A stretch of DNA of 64,000 bases from an uncultured Eggerthella sp. (GTDB taxonomy: Bacteria > Actinomycetota > Coriobacteriia > Coriobacteriales > Eggerthellaceae): assembly GCA_905203045.1 (NCBI GenBank), contig CAJKUH010000006.1, positions 1 to 64,000 on the forward strand. Direction: 5' to 3'. The notes beneath the pieces were generated by a model that was given only the letters and a program-made list of their open reading frames with translations, had not been told where the DNA came from and did not search any database. A program made the position numbers and the translations under genes. This document shows, piece by piece, positions 8,710-17,061 of this stretch; within the stretch, counting starts at the first letter, position 1; each line of letters starts with the position of its first letter.

Positions 8710-9477
8710 ATGGCGAAACCGGAGAATCGTGCGGAGTTTCCCGTCGCCTTGGTAACAGGCGGCAGCCGCGGCATCGGAGAAGCGTGCGTGCGCACGTTGG
8801 CCAAGGCTGGTTTTGCCGTTGCCATCAACTGCTCAAGCGAGAAGAGCCTTGCTGCGGCCGAGCAGCTGGCCTTATCGATTACCCAGGAATGCGGTGTCGA
8901 AGCCAAGGCGTTTCGCGCCGATGTTTCCTCGTTCGATGAGGTTGCCGTGATGGTGAAAGAAGTGTTCGGCATTTGGGGCCGCATTGACGTATTGGTGAAC
9001 AATGCTGGCATTACGCGCGACGGCCTGCTGGCCCGCATGAGCGAGGAAGCCTTTGACCAGGTGATAGACGTAAACCTGAAAGGTGCTTTCAACTGTGTGC
9101 GCCAGGTGGCCCCTATCATGATGAAGCAAAGATATGGGCGTATCGTAAGCGTCTCCAGTGTCGTAGGACTGTTCGGCAATGCGGGCCAGGTGAACTACGC
9201 TGCTTCGAAGGCGGGCATCATCGGCCTTACCAAAAGCGCTGCCAAGGAGCTTGCACCTCGCGGCATCACGGTGAACGCGGTGGCACCCGGCTTCATCGAA
9301 ACGGATATGACCGAGGCAATGGGAGAAAAGGCCATTGAAGCAGTGCGCGGGCGCATTGCCATGAAAGAATTCGGCAAACCGCAGGACGTTGCGAATGCGG
9401 TTGCCTTCTTTGCGAGCAGCGAGGCTCGCTATATCACAGGACAGGTTTTGGCGATTGATGGAGGGATGTCGCTGTGA
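8710..9477 (+). CDS. fabG: 3-oxoacyl-ACP reductase
   Basis: Classical short-chain dehydrogenase of 255 aa that reduces beta-ketoacyl-ACP with NADPH. Visible motifs: TGGSRGIGEA cofactor loop at residues 17-26, NNAGITRDGLL, SVSSVVGLFGNAGQ with the catalytic Ser, and YAASKAG with the catalytic Tyr and Lys. PGFIETDM and the C-terminal YITGQVLAIDGGM fit FabG. It begins 2 bp after fabD and overlaps fabF by 4 bp. Confidence 0.95.
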   Translation: MAKPENRAEFPVALVTGGSRGIGEACVRTLAKAGFAVAINCSSEKSLAAAEQLALSITQECGVEAKAFRADVSSFDEVAVMVKEVFGIWGRIDVLVNNAGITRDGLLARMSEEAFDQVIDVNLKGAFNCVRQVAPIMMKQRYGRIVSVSSVVGLFGNAGQVNYAASKAGIIGLTKSAAKELAPRGITVNAVAPGFIETDMTEAMGEKAIEAVRGRIAMKEFGKPQDVANAVAFFASSEARYITGQVLAIDGGMSL

Positions 9478-10751
9478 GTGATATCGAGAACAACAACGGG
9501 TTCCACCGTGTGGTGATTACGGGCATGGGCGCAGTTTCCCCGGCCGGTTTCGGCGTAGATGCGCTGTGGAGCAAGGTCGCAGCCGGCGAAAGCTGCCTTA
9601 CGCTGCTTCCCGAAGAAGATCGCGAAAAGCTCAATGTGAACGTGGTTGGCCGTATCCCCGGCTACGACCCGCTGGAAGCAGGGTTCACCAAGAAGGAATC
9701 CCGCCGTTTCGCCCCCTTTGTGCAGTATGCGATGCTGGCCTCCGATGAGGCTATGGCGCAGGCCGGTATCGAAATGGAACAGGAAGACGAAAACCGCTTT
9801 GCATGCGTGTTCGGTTCCGGCATCGGCGGTATGGAGATCTTCGAGCGTGAATCGGTGGTGCTGCATGAGCGCGGTGCCAAGCGCGTAAGCCCGCTGTTCA
9901 TCCCCACCATGATTTCCAACATGGCGGCAGGCAACCTTGCCATCCGCTATGGTTTGAAGGGCGACTGCCTGAACATCGTCACGGCATGCGCTACGGGCTC
10001 CCATTGCGTTGGCGAGGCCTACCGCCTTATCCGCTTCGGCTTGGCCGACGCGGCACTTGCCGGCGGCACGGAGGAAGGCACCTGCAACATGTCGCTTGCG
10101 GGTTTCGGCAACCTGGGCGCCATCACGAAATCCGACGACCCCGAAAAGGCTGCGCTGCCCTTCGATGCGCGTCGTTCCGGTTTCGTTGCGGGCGAAGGCG
10201 CTGGTGCGCTGGTGCTGGAATCGCTTGAGCATGCCCAGGCACGCGGCGCCAACATCATCGCCGAGATCACCGGTTTCGGTTCCACGGGCGATGCCTACCA
10301 TATGACCGCCCCCGAGCCGAGCGGCGAAGGCGCCGTGCGCGCTATGCGCCAGGCGCTTGCCGAGGGCGGCTTCCAGCCTGAAGATGTGGGCCACTTGAAC
10401 GCCCATGGCACGGCAACGCATGTGAACGACATGGTTGAAGCGGCTGCTTGGCATGGCCTTCTTGGTGACGAGCTTGCCGAAAAGGTGCCCGTTACCTCCG
10501 TCAAGGGTACGGTGGGTCATATGCTGGGCGCAGCTGGCGCCATCGAGGCTATCGTTTCGACGATCTCTGTTTCCCGCGGCATCGTTCCTCCGACGGCGGG
10601 CTATGCAGAGCCCGACCCGGAGTGCCCTGTGTTCGTTCCGACGGGTGCCTTGGTGAACCGCCCGCAGAAGGTCGTCCTCTCCAATTCCCTGGGCTTCGGC
10701 GGCCACAACGCTTCGCTGGCCATTTCCCCGTTTGTGGAGGTGCGTGAGTAA
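9474..10751 (+). CDS. fabF: 3-oxoacyl-ACP synthase II
   Basis: Condensing enzyme that elongates acyl-ACP with malonyl-ACP. The 425-aa thiolase-fold protein has the active-site Cys in NIVTACATGSHCVGEAYR and the two His in NAHGTATHVND and VKGTVGHMLGAAG. Start is GTG at 9474 overlapping the fabG stop (GTGA). It is the only KAS gene in the cluster; FabH, the initiating KAS III, is absent and must lie elsewhere or be replaced. Confidence 0.95.
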   Translation: MSDIENNNGFHRVVITGMGAVSPAGFGVDALWSKVAAGESCLTLLPEEDREKLNVNVVGRIPGYDPLEAGFTKKESRRFAPFVQYAMLASDEAMAQAGIEMEQEDENRFACVFGSGIGGMEIFERESVVLHERGAKRVSPLFIPTMISNMAAGNLAIRYGLKGDCLNIVTACATGSHCVGEAYRLIRFGLADAALAGGTEEGTCNMSLAGFGNLGAITKSDDPEKAALPFDARRSGFVAGEGAGALVLESLEHAQARGANIIAEITGFGSTGDAYHMTAPEPSGEGAVRAMRQALAEGGFQPEDVGHLNAHGTATHVNDMVEAAAWHGLLGDELAEKVPVTSVKGTVGHMLGAAGAIEAIVSTISVSRGIVPPTAGYAEPDPECPVFVPTGALVNRPQKVVLSNSLGFGGHNASLAISPFVEVRE

Positions 10752-11245
10752 TGAGCGACGCAACCGAGCAGGAAAACGCAACGGCTGCGGTAACCTTTCC
10801 CTGCGAACGCGAAGGCGTGCTGGCATTGCTGCCGCACCGCGACCCGTTTGTGTGGGTGAGCCGCATCGTAAGCTGCGAGCCAGGCGAATCCATTGTGGCG
10901 CAGCTTGATGTCGATCCCGAACTCCCGCTGTTCGCCGGCCACTTTCCGGGGCACCCGGTGCTTCCCGGCGTGATTCTGATGGAGGCGCTTGCCCAGGCGG
11001 CGTGCTGCTGCCTGCTTTCTGGCAACGGCCAAGCAGGGCGCATCGGATATTTGGCGGGCATCGACAAGGCGAAGTTCCGCCGTACGGTGCTCCCTGGCGA
11101 TACGGTTTCCCTTGAAGCCACCATCACGCGCAATTCTTCGCGCATGTGCGTGGCTGAAGTGGTTGCCCGCGTCGAGGGCGAAGTGTGCGCCCAGGCAACG
11201 CAGAAGTACGTGATGGCAAAGGTTCAGAAAGAGGGGGAGCAGTGA
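10751..11245 (+). CDS. fabZ: 3-hydroxyacyl-ACP dehydratase
   Basis: Hotdog-fold dehydratase of 164 aa. LLPHRDPFVWVSRI precedes the active-site helix; GHFPGHPVLPGVILMEALAQA contains the catalytic His and Glu. The N-terminal extension of about 20 residues is somewhat longer than usual. The start ATG overlaps the fabF stop (TAATG), and the stop overlaps the accDA start (TGATG), so the operon is tightly coupled. Confidence 0.94.
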   Translation: MSDATEQENATAAVTFPCEREGVLALLPHRDPFVWVSRIVSCEPGESIVAQLDVDPELPLFAGHFPGHPVLPGVILMEALAQAACCCLLSGNGQAGRIGYLAGIDKAKFRRTVLPGDTVSLEATITRNSSRMCVAEVVARVEGEVCAQATQKYVMAKVQKEGEQ

Positions 11246-13512
11246 TGGCGAAGAGCTCCGTTTCCGTGCAGGACAGCGCCGTGGTCTACCAGCTTTCCCT
11301 GCTTGAACAGGCAGTGAATGCGCCGCTTCTGGTGGTGGGCTATGGCTCGCCCATGAAGGCGTGCGTGAAGGCGTGCGTGAAGAACGGCTGCAGCCAGATT
11401 TGGGTAACGGGCACGAAAGACAAGGAAAAGGCGTTTTCCTGTTCTGGCGCGGCCCATGTTGCCTTGCTGGGCGATAAGTTCGATGCCCGCCTGTTCACCA
11501 ATGTTTATGCGGTTGTGCATGCCGCAAAGGCGTGCGGTGCCGGTGCTCTTCTGGTGTGCGATACCGATTTTGCAGCCGATCCGCTGCTTCGCATGGTTGC
11601 CGCGCAGAACGATATGTGCGTGCTTGTTCCCATGGAAAAGGATCGCTCGCACAGCTTGTGGGTGGAATGCCATCCCGATCCGACGTTCGGGGACTACGAG
11701 CCGAAATGGCGCCGTTGCCCCAAGTGCAAGCTGTATCATGACGAAAAGCCCGTGCTGGCATCGGGCGGCGTGTGCCCTACCTGCGGCGAGCTGTACCGTC
11801 TTACCTCGACCGAGCGCATTGCCTTGCTGTTCGACGAAGGCTCGTTCGAGGAATGGGATGCTTCCATGGAGGAAAGCGACCCGCTGCAGTTCCCCAATTT
11901 CGCCGATCTGATTGAAAAGCAGCGCAGTCGCAGCGGCCTTGACGAAGGCGTGCGAACCGGCAAGGTGACGCTCGATGGCCGCGAAGTGGTGATCGGCATC
12001 ATGGAATCCACCTTCATGATGGGCTCCATGGGCTCGGTTGTGGGAGAGAAGATCACGCGTGCCGTGGAACGTGCAACCAGCGAAGGGCTGCCGCTGTTCC
12101 TCTTCACGGCATCGGGCGGTGCCCGTATGCAGGAGGGCCTGGTTTCCCTGATGCAGATGGGCAAGATCAGCGCTGCTATCGAAGAGCACAGCCGTGCTGG
12201 GCTTCTGTACGTGTCGGTTATCACCGATCCCACTACCGGTGGCGTCACGGCTTCGTTTGCCATGCAGGGCGACATCATCATTTCCGAGCCCCATGCGCTT
12301 ATCGGCTTTGCGGGGCGCCGCGTTATCCAAGACACCATCAAGCAGACGCTGCCTGAAGGGTTCCAAACGGCGGAATTCGCACTGGAGCATGGCCTGATCG
12401 ATGCCATTGTGGAGCGCAGCGATTTGAAGGAAACCCTTTCGCGCATCCTGGCGTTGCACAGCGCACCGAAGGATATCGAGCTTGACCAGAACATGGCGCG
12501 TGTTGTTCCTGGCGGCGGTGCGGTTAGGGCAATGCTTCGCGCAGCGCAGGATGCTGTTGCGGCGCGTCAAGAGGGCAGCCAGGAAGAAGGGGCCTTCACG
12601 AAGCTGGCCGATGAGGTTGGCAAGCGCATCAACGTGAAGGGCGCTTTCTCGCTGAAGCGCGCGCTGAAGAAGCGCGGCATGGCCGATGCTCCTTCGGTTC
12701 TGCCGGTTAAGAAGGCTTCCTCGAAGGACGACAACCCTGCTTGGGAAAGCGTGATGATTGCCCGCAACATCCATCGTCCGACTTCGCAGTACTACATCAA
12801 CCACATGGTCGAAGGCTTCTTCGAGCTGCACGGCGACCGCATGTTTGCCGACGATGGTGCCATTATTGGCGGCATCGGCTGGATCGACGGCATGCCCGTT
12901 ACCGTGGTGGCAGAAGAAAAGGGCTCCGATTTGAAGCAGCGCATTGCGCGCAACTTCGGGTGTCCACAGCCCGAGGGCTACCGTAAGAGCCTGCGTTTGA
13001 TGCGCCAGGCGGAAAAGTTCGGTCGTCCCATCGTGTGCTTGGTCGATACCCAAGGTGCTTTCTGCGGCATGGAAGCGGAAGAACGCGGTCAGGGCAACGC
13101 CATTGCCGATAACCTGGTTGCCATGGCAGGGCTTACGGTGCCGGTAGTGTGCATCGTTTTGGGTGAAGGAGGCTCGGGCGGTGCCTTGGCGCTTGCCATG
13201 GGCAATCGTGTTGCCATGCAGGACCATGCGGTGTACTCGGTGCTTTCCCCCGAAGGTTTCGCTTCCATTCTGTGGAAAGACCGCACGCGTGCTGCCGAGG
13301 CTGCTGCCGTCATGAAGATGAGTGCGCACGAGGCCTGCGAGATGGGCCTTATCGAAGAAGTGGTAAGCGAAGGGGAGGGCCCTGCGCACGAAAACCCCGA
13401 GCAGGCTGCTGCACATGTCGAGGAATATGTGGTCCGCTCCCTGCGCGAGTTGTACTCTTTGAGCCCCGAAGAGCTTCGTGAACAGCGCTATCAGCGTTTC
13501 AGGGCGTTCTAA
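11245..13512 (+). CDS. accDA: Acetyl-CoA carboxylase carboxyltransferase, fused beta and alpha subunits
   Basis: Single 755-aa chain carrying both carboxyltransferase halves that transfer CO2 from carboxybiotin to acetyl-CoA. The beta part has a Cys4 zinc ribbon (Cys158, 161, 177, 180) followed by GGARMQEG and DPTTGGVTASFAM. The alpha part starts near residue 500 and has ARNIHRPTSQYYIN, FELHGDRMFADD, and EGGSGGALALAMGNRV. Residues about 25-130 before the zinc ribbon form an unexpected extra domain that resembles the N-terminal, pre-ATP-grasp region of biotin carboxylase. The start at 11245 overlaps the fabZ stop. accB and accC are 12 kb away in the pxp operon. Confidence 0.93.
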   Translation: MAKSSVSVQDSAVVYQLSLLEQAVNAPLLVVGYGSPMKACVKACVKNGCSQIWVTGTKDKEKAFSCSGAAHVALLGDKFDARLFTNVYAVVHAAKACGAGALLVCDTDFAADPLLRMVAAQNDMCVLVPMEKDRSHSLWVECHPDPTFGDYEPKWRRCPKCKLYHDEKPVLASGGVCPTCGELYRLTSTERIALLFDEGSFEEWDASMEESDPLQFPNFADLIEKQRSRSGLDEGVRTGKVTLDGREVVIGIMESTFMMGSMGSVVGEKITRAVERATSEGLPLFLFTASGGARMQEGLVSLMQMGKISAAIEEHSRAGLLYVSVITDPTTGGVTASFAMQGDIIISEPHALIGFAGRRVIQDTIKQTLPEGFQTAEFALEHGLIDAIVERSDLKETLSRILALHSAPKDIELDQNMARVVPGGGAVRAMLRAAQDAVAARQEGSQEEGAFTKLADEVGKRINVKGAFSLKRALKKRGMADAPSVLPVKKASSKDDNPAWESVMIARNIHRPTSQYYINHMVEGFFELHGDRMFADDGAIIGGIGWIDGMPVTVVAEEKGSDLKQRIARNFGCPQPEGYRKSLRLMRQAEKFGRPIVCLVDTQGAFCGMEAEERGQGNAIADNLVAMAGLTVPVVCIVLGEGGSGGALALAMGNRVAMQDHAVYSVLSPEGFASILWKDRTRAAEAAAVMKMSAHEACEMGLIEEVVSEGEGPAHENPEQAAAHVEEYVVRSLRELYSLSPEELREQRYQRFRAF

Positions 13513-13546
13513 TTGATTTCCTGATGTTCCGATAAACACCCGTATT

Positions 13547-13586
13547 GAAAACGCCTTGGCTGGGATATCCGGTCAAGGCGTTTTTG
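13547..13586 (+). terminator. Terminator of the fab operon
   Basis: Stem AAACGCCTTG/CAAGGCGTTT around a 15-nt loop, with a T-run completing the right arm. It lies 35 bp after accDA. The gap from here to 13826 holds an AGAAC-GT-GTTCT palindrome (13724-13735) and a TACAAT -10-like hexamer near 13791; no gene is seen in it. Confidence 0.9.
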
Positions 13587-13826
13587 CTTTGTGTGGTAAG
13601 CGGATTGTGCGGTGGCAGGGAAGGGGTGTGCCTGGCGGCTGCTTTGGGAAGCAAGGGCGCGTACCTGGTTAGCTTTTGCTGGGAAAGGGGTGTGCTGCTT
13701 GTTCGCCTGAACTATCGGTTGTTAGAACGTGTTCTATGCATTCCATCAGGGATTCAAATATGTTTTTGAAGTGGATAGCCCTTACAATGTGCAATAGGGA
13801 TCACAATTCAATAGAGGGAGAGAATT

Positions 13827-14111
13827 ATGGCAGAACCACAATATGTTGTTATCGCGGGTTTCCCGAACGCTGACTTCATGGTAGTTGCCCTTGACAAGGA
13901 AGGCGTTGCTATCACCGAGAAGACGTTCAAGCCTGTCGATTTCATGCGCGAAATGGAATCGTTCCTGGAAGCATATCCTGCACCTGAAATCAGGATGATC
14001 GGTCCTAAGGATTATGCGGTTGAGTACAAGAAGATGCTCATCAAGGGCAAGTACGTAACCGAGCACCCTGGCATTCCGATCGAGGTTCTTTATCGCGGTA
14101 ACTACGCATAA
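13827..14111 (+). CDS. Small conserved-looking protein of unknown function
   Basis: 94-aa protein with a good ribosome site (GAGGGAGAG) and its own terminator, so it is likely real and monocistronic. It has no signal peptide or membrane segment. The pattern VVIAGFPNADFMVVALDKEGVAI followed by an MREMESFLEAYP helix and IRMIGPKDYAVEYKKML suggests a compact alpha/beta fold. I do not recognise the family, and the neighbours give no functional clue. Confidence 0.75.
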   Translation: MAEPQYVVIAGFPNADFMVVALDKEGVAITEKTFKPVDFMREMESFLEAYPAPEIRMIGPKDYAVEYKKMLIKGKYVTEHPGIPIEVLYRGNYA

Positions 14112-14112
14112 G

Positions 14113-14138
14113 AAAAGCGGCGAAAGCCGCTTTTCTTT
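14113..14138 (+). terminator. Terminator of the 94-aa gene
   Basis: AAAAGCGGC-GAAA-GCCGCTTTT with a T-rich tail; a GNRA-type tetraloop closes a 9-bp stem directly after the stop codon. Confidence 0.92.
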
Positions 14139-14184
14139 ATTTTGCAGGTGGCTTTGCATCTTTCCTGTACAGAGGGGTGTTCAG

Positions 14185-14228
14185 AAGAGCAGGGAATCCA
14201 ACAGCGGCTGGATCTCCTGCTCTTTTTC
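14185..14228 (+). terminator. Second terminator-like hairpin
   Basis: AGAGCAGGGATCCA-like left arm (14186-14200) pairs with TGGATCTCCTGCTCT (14208-14222) with one bulge; TCTTTTT follows. It probably backs up the terminator at 14113 or ends an unseen transcript. Confidence 0.6.
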
Positions 14229-14289
14229 GCATTCCAGATGAAACGGCAGGCAAGGATTCGGACAACGATTTGCTGAGTGCCGATGAGCT

Positions 14290-14366
14290 AAAAAGAGGGG
14301 GCGGCCGATGTGGTCCCCCCCCCTCTTTTTTCGCTGATTGGAGCCTAGCTGCGCTGCTAGGCTCCT
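14290..14366. terminator. Bidirectional terminators between convergent genes
   Basis: Two hairpins. AAAAGAGGGGG (14291-14301) pairs with the CCCCCTCTTTTT side of a C9-TC-T6 tract (ends 14331), T-rich on both strands. GGAGCCTAG/CTAGGCTCC (14340-14365) follows and would be first met by transcription from the minus-strand symporter gene ending at 14401. Together they insulate the convergent units. Confidence 0.75.
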
Positions 14367-14400
14367 GTGCATTGTTATTGCGTTTCTTGCGATTGGGTGT

Positions 14401-15828
14401 TTAGCTCAAGCCCAGCCACAAGGTAACTTTCGGCGCGTAGCCCATGATGAAGATGATGATGATCAGCACAGGGATGCCGTACGACACCCATACGCGTGCC
14501 CAGGCGGGGAACTTGATGCCGATGCCGGTGTCTGCTTCCTTCAGGAAGTTGTCCCAGCCCCAACCGTAGCGGCGCGTGCAGAACAGCACGAAGATGAGCG
14601 AGCCCAGCGGCAGCATGTTGTTGGAAACGATGAAGTCCTCGATGCTCTGGATGTCGCCGATAGCAGGTACGGTAACGCCGGAAAGCACGTTGAAGCCCAG
14701 TGCGCAGGGAAGGCTCAGCACCAGTACCAGCAGGCCATTGATGGCAACGGCGCGGCCGCGCGTGACGTTCCACTTGTCCATGGTGAAGCTGATAAGGTTC
14801 TCGAATACGGCGATGACCGTAGAAAGCGCCGCAAAGCTCATGAAAATGAAGAACAGCGCGCCCCAAAGGCTTCCCAGCGGCATCTGGGCAAATACCAGCG
14901 GCAGCGTTACGAACACCAGCGAAGGACCGGAGTCGGGCGTTACGCCGTAGGCAAAGCAGGCAGGGAAGATGATCAGGCCGGCAAGGATGGCCACTACCGT
15001 GTTCAGCGCGGTTACCGAAACAGCCTCGCTCATCAGGCGACGGTCCTTGTTGATGTAAGAGCCGAAGATTTCCATGGCGGCAATGCCCAACGAAAGCGAG
15101 AAGAATGCCTGGCCCATGGCGGCGTACACCGCTTCGCCGAAGGATGCCATGCCGCCCTCGAACATGCGCCCGAAATCGGGAATAAGGTAGAAGGCGATGC
15201 CGTCTGCGCCGCCTGACAGCGTCATGGTGCGGATGCACAGCACGATCATTACCACGAAGAGGATGGCCATAAGCCATTTGGTGATTCGTTCGACGCCTTT
15301 CTGCAGACCCAGGCTGCATACCGCAAAGCCAATGGCGATGGCGGCGATCATCCAGCCGATGAGCTCGCTGGGGTTGGCCAGGAGGGCGTTGAATACGGTG
15401 CCTGCCACTTCAGTGCTGGCGCCATCGAAGGTGCCGGTTGCCATCTTGGGGATGTAGGCCAGCATCCAGCCCGCTACGGTGGTGTAGAACATCATCAGCA
15501 GCATGCAGCCGATATAGCCCCACCAGGAAAACCAGTGGAAGCGGCGCTTTGGCTCCAAGATGTCGAATGCCTGTGCCGCGCTTTTCTGGCTGGCGCGGCC
15601 TACGGCGAATTCCATGACCATAACGGGCAGACCCAAGATAACCAGGAAGATCAGGTAAAGGAGCACAAAAGCGCCTCCGCCGTATTCACCGGTGATATAA
15701 GGGAAGCGCCACACGTTGCCGATGCCGATGGCGCAGCCTGCTGCGATAAGGATAAAACCGATGCGCGAAGCGAAGTGCTCGCGCGATGATGCGGCATTTG
15801 CCGCGGTGTCGAATGCCTTGTTTGCCAT
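14401..15828 (-). CDS. Sodium:neurotransmitter symporter family transporter
   Basis: 475-aa, about 12-TM transporter of the NSS (SNF) family, sodium-coupled uptake of amino acids or related amines. The diagnostic TM1 region SRIGFILIAAGCAIGIGNVWRFPYITGEYGGGAF contains the unwound GxGNxWRFPY substrate and sodium site seen in LeuT and MhsT. TM6 shows FFSLSLGIAAMEIFGSYI. The substrate cannot be deduced. Start at 15828 has an AACAGGA site upstream. A palindrome GAACATGTTC (15884-15893) lies in the promoter region and could be an operator. Confidence 0.93.
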   Translation of the reverse strand: MANKAFDTAANAASSREHFASRIGFILIAAGCAIGIGNVWRFPYITGEYGGGAFVLLYLIFLVILGLPVMVMEFAVGRASQKSAAQAFDILEPKRRFHWFSWWGYIGCMLLMMFYTTVAGWMLAYIPKMATGTFDGASTEVAGTVFNALLANPSELIGWMIAAIAIGFAVCSLGLQKGVERITKWLMAILFVVMIVLCIRTMTLSGGADGIAFYLIPDFGRMFEGGMASFGEAVYAAMGQAFFSLSLGIAAMEIFGSYINKDRRLMSEAVSVTALNTVVAILAGLIIFPACFAYGVTPDSGPSLVFVTLPLVFAQMPLGSLWGALFFIFMSFAALSTVIAVFENLISFTMDKWNVTRGRAVAINGLLVLVLSLPCALGFNVLSGVTVPAIGDIQSIEDFIVSNNMLPLGSLIFVLFCTRRYGWGWDNFLKEADTGIGIKFPAWARVWVSYGIPVLIIIIFIMGYAPKVTLWLGLS

Positions 15829-15935
15829 ACGTCGATGTCCTGTTACTCAATTTGTGCAAAAACGTCCACGATTTTAGCACTCAGAACATGTTCATAGTGC
15901 CCGCCGTGTTTGCCGCACGGTGTTTCAGACGTAAG

Positions 15936-15963
15936 AAAAGCCCTCGGATTGCTCCGAGGGCTG
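15936..15963 (-). terminator. Terminator of the minus-strand reductase gene
   Basis: On the minus strand, AGCCCTCGG-AGCAAT-CCGAGGGCT followed by TTTCTTAC. The 140 bp between it and the reductase stop holds no gene that I can see. Confidence 0.85.
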
Positions 15964-16106
15964 CACATGGGTCGGGAAAGGGCGGCGCTCTAGCCGAGAG
16001 AGCAGGTGCTCCTGCCGAAAGGCGAGCGTTCTAACTGAATGCAGAGCTTTCTGACCAGAATCAAGCTACTTCAATCGAAGGCAGACCGTTCTGGCCAAGG
16101 GGCCGG

Positions 16107-16952
16107 TTATTTCGCCAAACCGACTTCCTTGAAGTACGACTTGACGTCGTCTTGCCAGGTGGGAAGCTCGGCGCCGAACATTTCAAGCATCAGGCTTTCG
16201 AGCTCAACCTGCTCTGCCGTGACCAAGTCGGACTCGGGCACCAAGATGGCGTTGGCATCGTAGCCGCAGGTGTTCAGCACGTACGAGAGGAAGCCATAAC
16301 GGCTTGCCATGCCACGGCTGGTAACGTGCAGAACGCCCGTTGCCTTGCGGTTGATGGCCTTGATAAGGAAATCAACGTAGGTGGAAATAGAGGTAGGCGA
16401 TGCGATCTGGTCGGTGCGGGCGGAAATGGTCTTGCCAGCGGCGGCAGCGTCGAGCGCATCCTTTACCTGGCCGCCATCGATGCTGTACACCCAGGAAGAA
16501 CGGATGATGAGGTGGTTCGGCGTGGTGTCGCGCACCATTACCTCGCCGGCGCGCTTCGACTTGCCGTAGGGTGTTTCGGGGTGGGGCGTGTCGAACTCGT
16601 TGGCGGGCTCGGCCATGCGCACGGGGAACACGTCGTCGGTGGAAATCTGCACCATCAGCGCGTTCACGTTGTTGGCGGCAAGGGCCACGTTGCGAGCGCC
16701 CAGGGCATTCACCTCGTAAGCATGGATACGGTTTGAAAGGCCGGTGACGGAACGGGAAATGCCCGCGCAGTTGATAACCACGTCGGGGCGCAGGTCTTGT
16801 GCAAAGGCCTCGATGCGCTCGGGGTCGGTGACCATCAGTTCCTTGTCGGTGCCGACTACCGTGCAGTTGTAGGTTGCCTTCAGGCGCTTCACGATTTCGC
16901 GACCAAGGTGGCCGTTGCAGCCGGTTACCCAGATTGTCTCTTTGTAGTCCAT
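16107..16952 (-). CDS. RmlD-like NAD(P)-dependent sugar-nucleotide reductase
   Basis: 281-aa extended short-chain dehydrogenase of the RmlD substrate-binding type (dTDP-4-dehydrorhamnose reductase family). It has the Rossmann motif TGCNGHLGREI, INCAGIS, the STDDVF segment in place of the usual STDYVF, and the catalytic YGKSK. Start at 16952 has an ATAGGA site. No rmlA, B or C genes are adjacent, so the substrate is not certain; it could act on another nucleotide sugar. It lies downstream of the TRAP gene on the same strand but is separated by 109 bp. Confidence 0.8.
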   Translation of the reverse strand: MDYKETIWVTGCNGHLGREIVKRLKATYNCTVVGTDKELMVTDPERIEAFAQDLRPDVVINCAGISRSVTGLSNRIHAYEVNALGARNVALAANNVNALMVQISTDDVFPVRMAEPANEFDTPHPETPYGKSKRAGEVMVRDTTPNHLIIRSSWVYSIDGGQVKDALDAAAAGKTISARTDQIASPTSISTYVDFLIKAINRKATGVLHVTSRGMASRYGFLSYVLNTCGYDANAILVPESDLVTAEQVELESLMLEMFGAELPTWQDDVKSYFKEVGLAK

Positions 16953-17061
16953 ATCGTTCCTATCGAAGATAGCGGTGTGCGTTTAATGCAGGGCTGGCAT
17001 ATGCACCAGCCCTGTGATTTTAGCGCCAAACAACAGCGTTGTGGGGTTTATCTGGCCGCGG

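Noticed and set aside
11224..13539. 771-codon minus-strand frame over accDA
   Set aside because: Shadow of accDA; His/Arg-rich composition and no start signal.
13724..13735. AGAACGTGTTCT (and GAACATGTTC at 15884) as LexA boxes
   Set aside because: The half-sites are separated by 2 bp instead of 4, which does not fit the LexA core.
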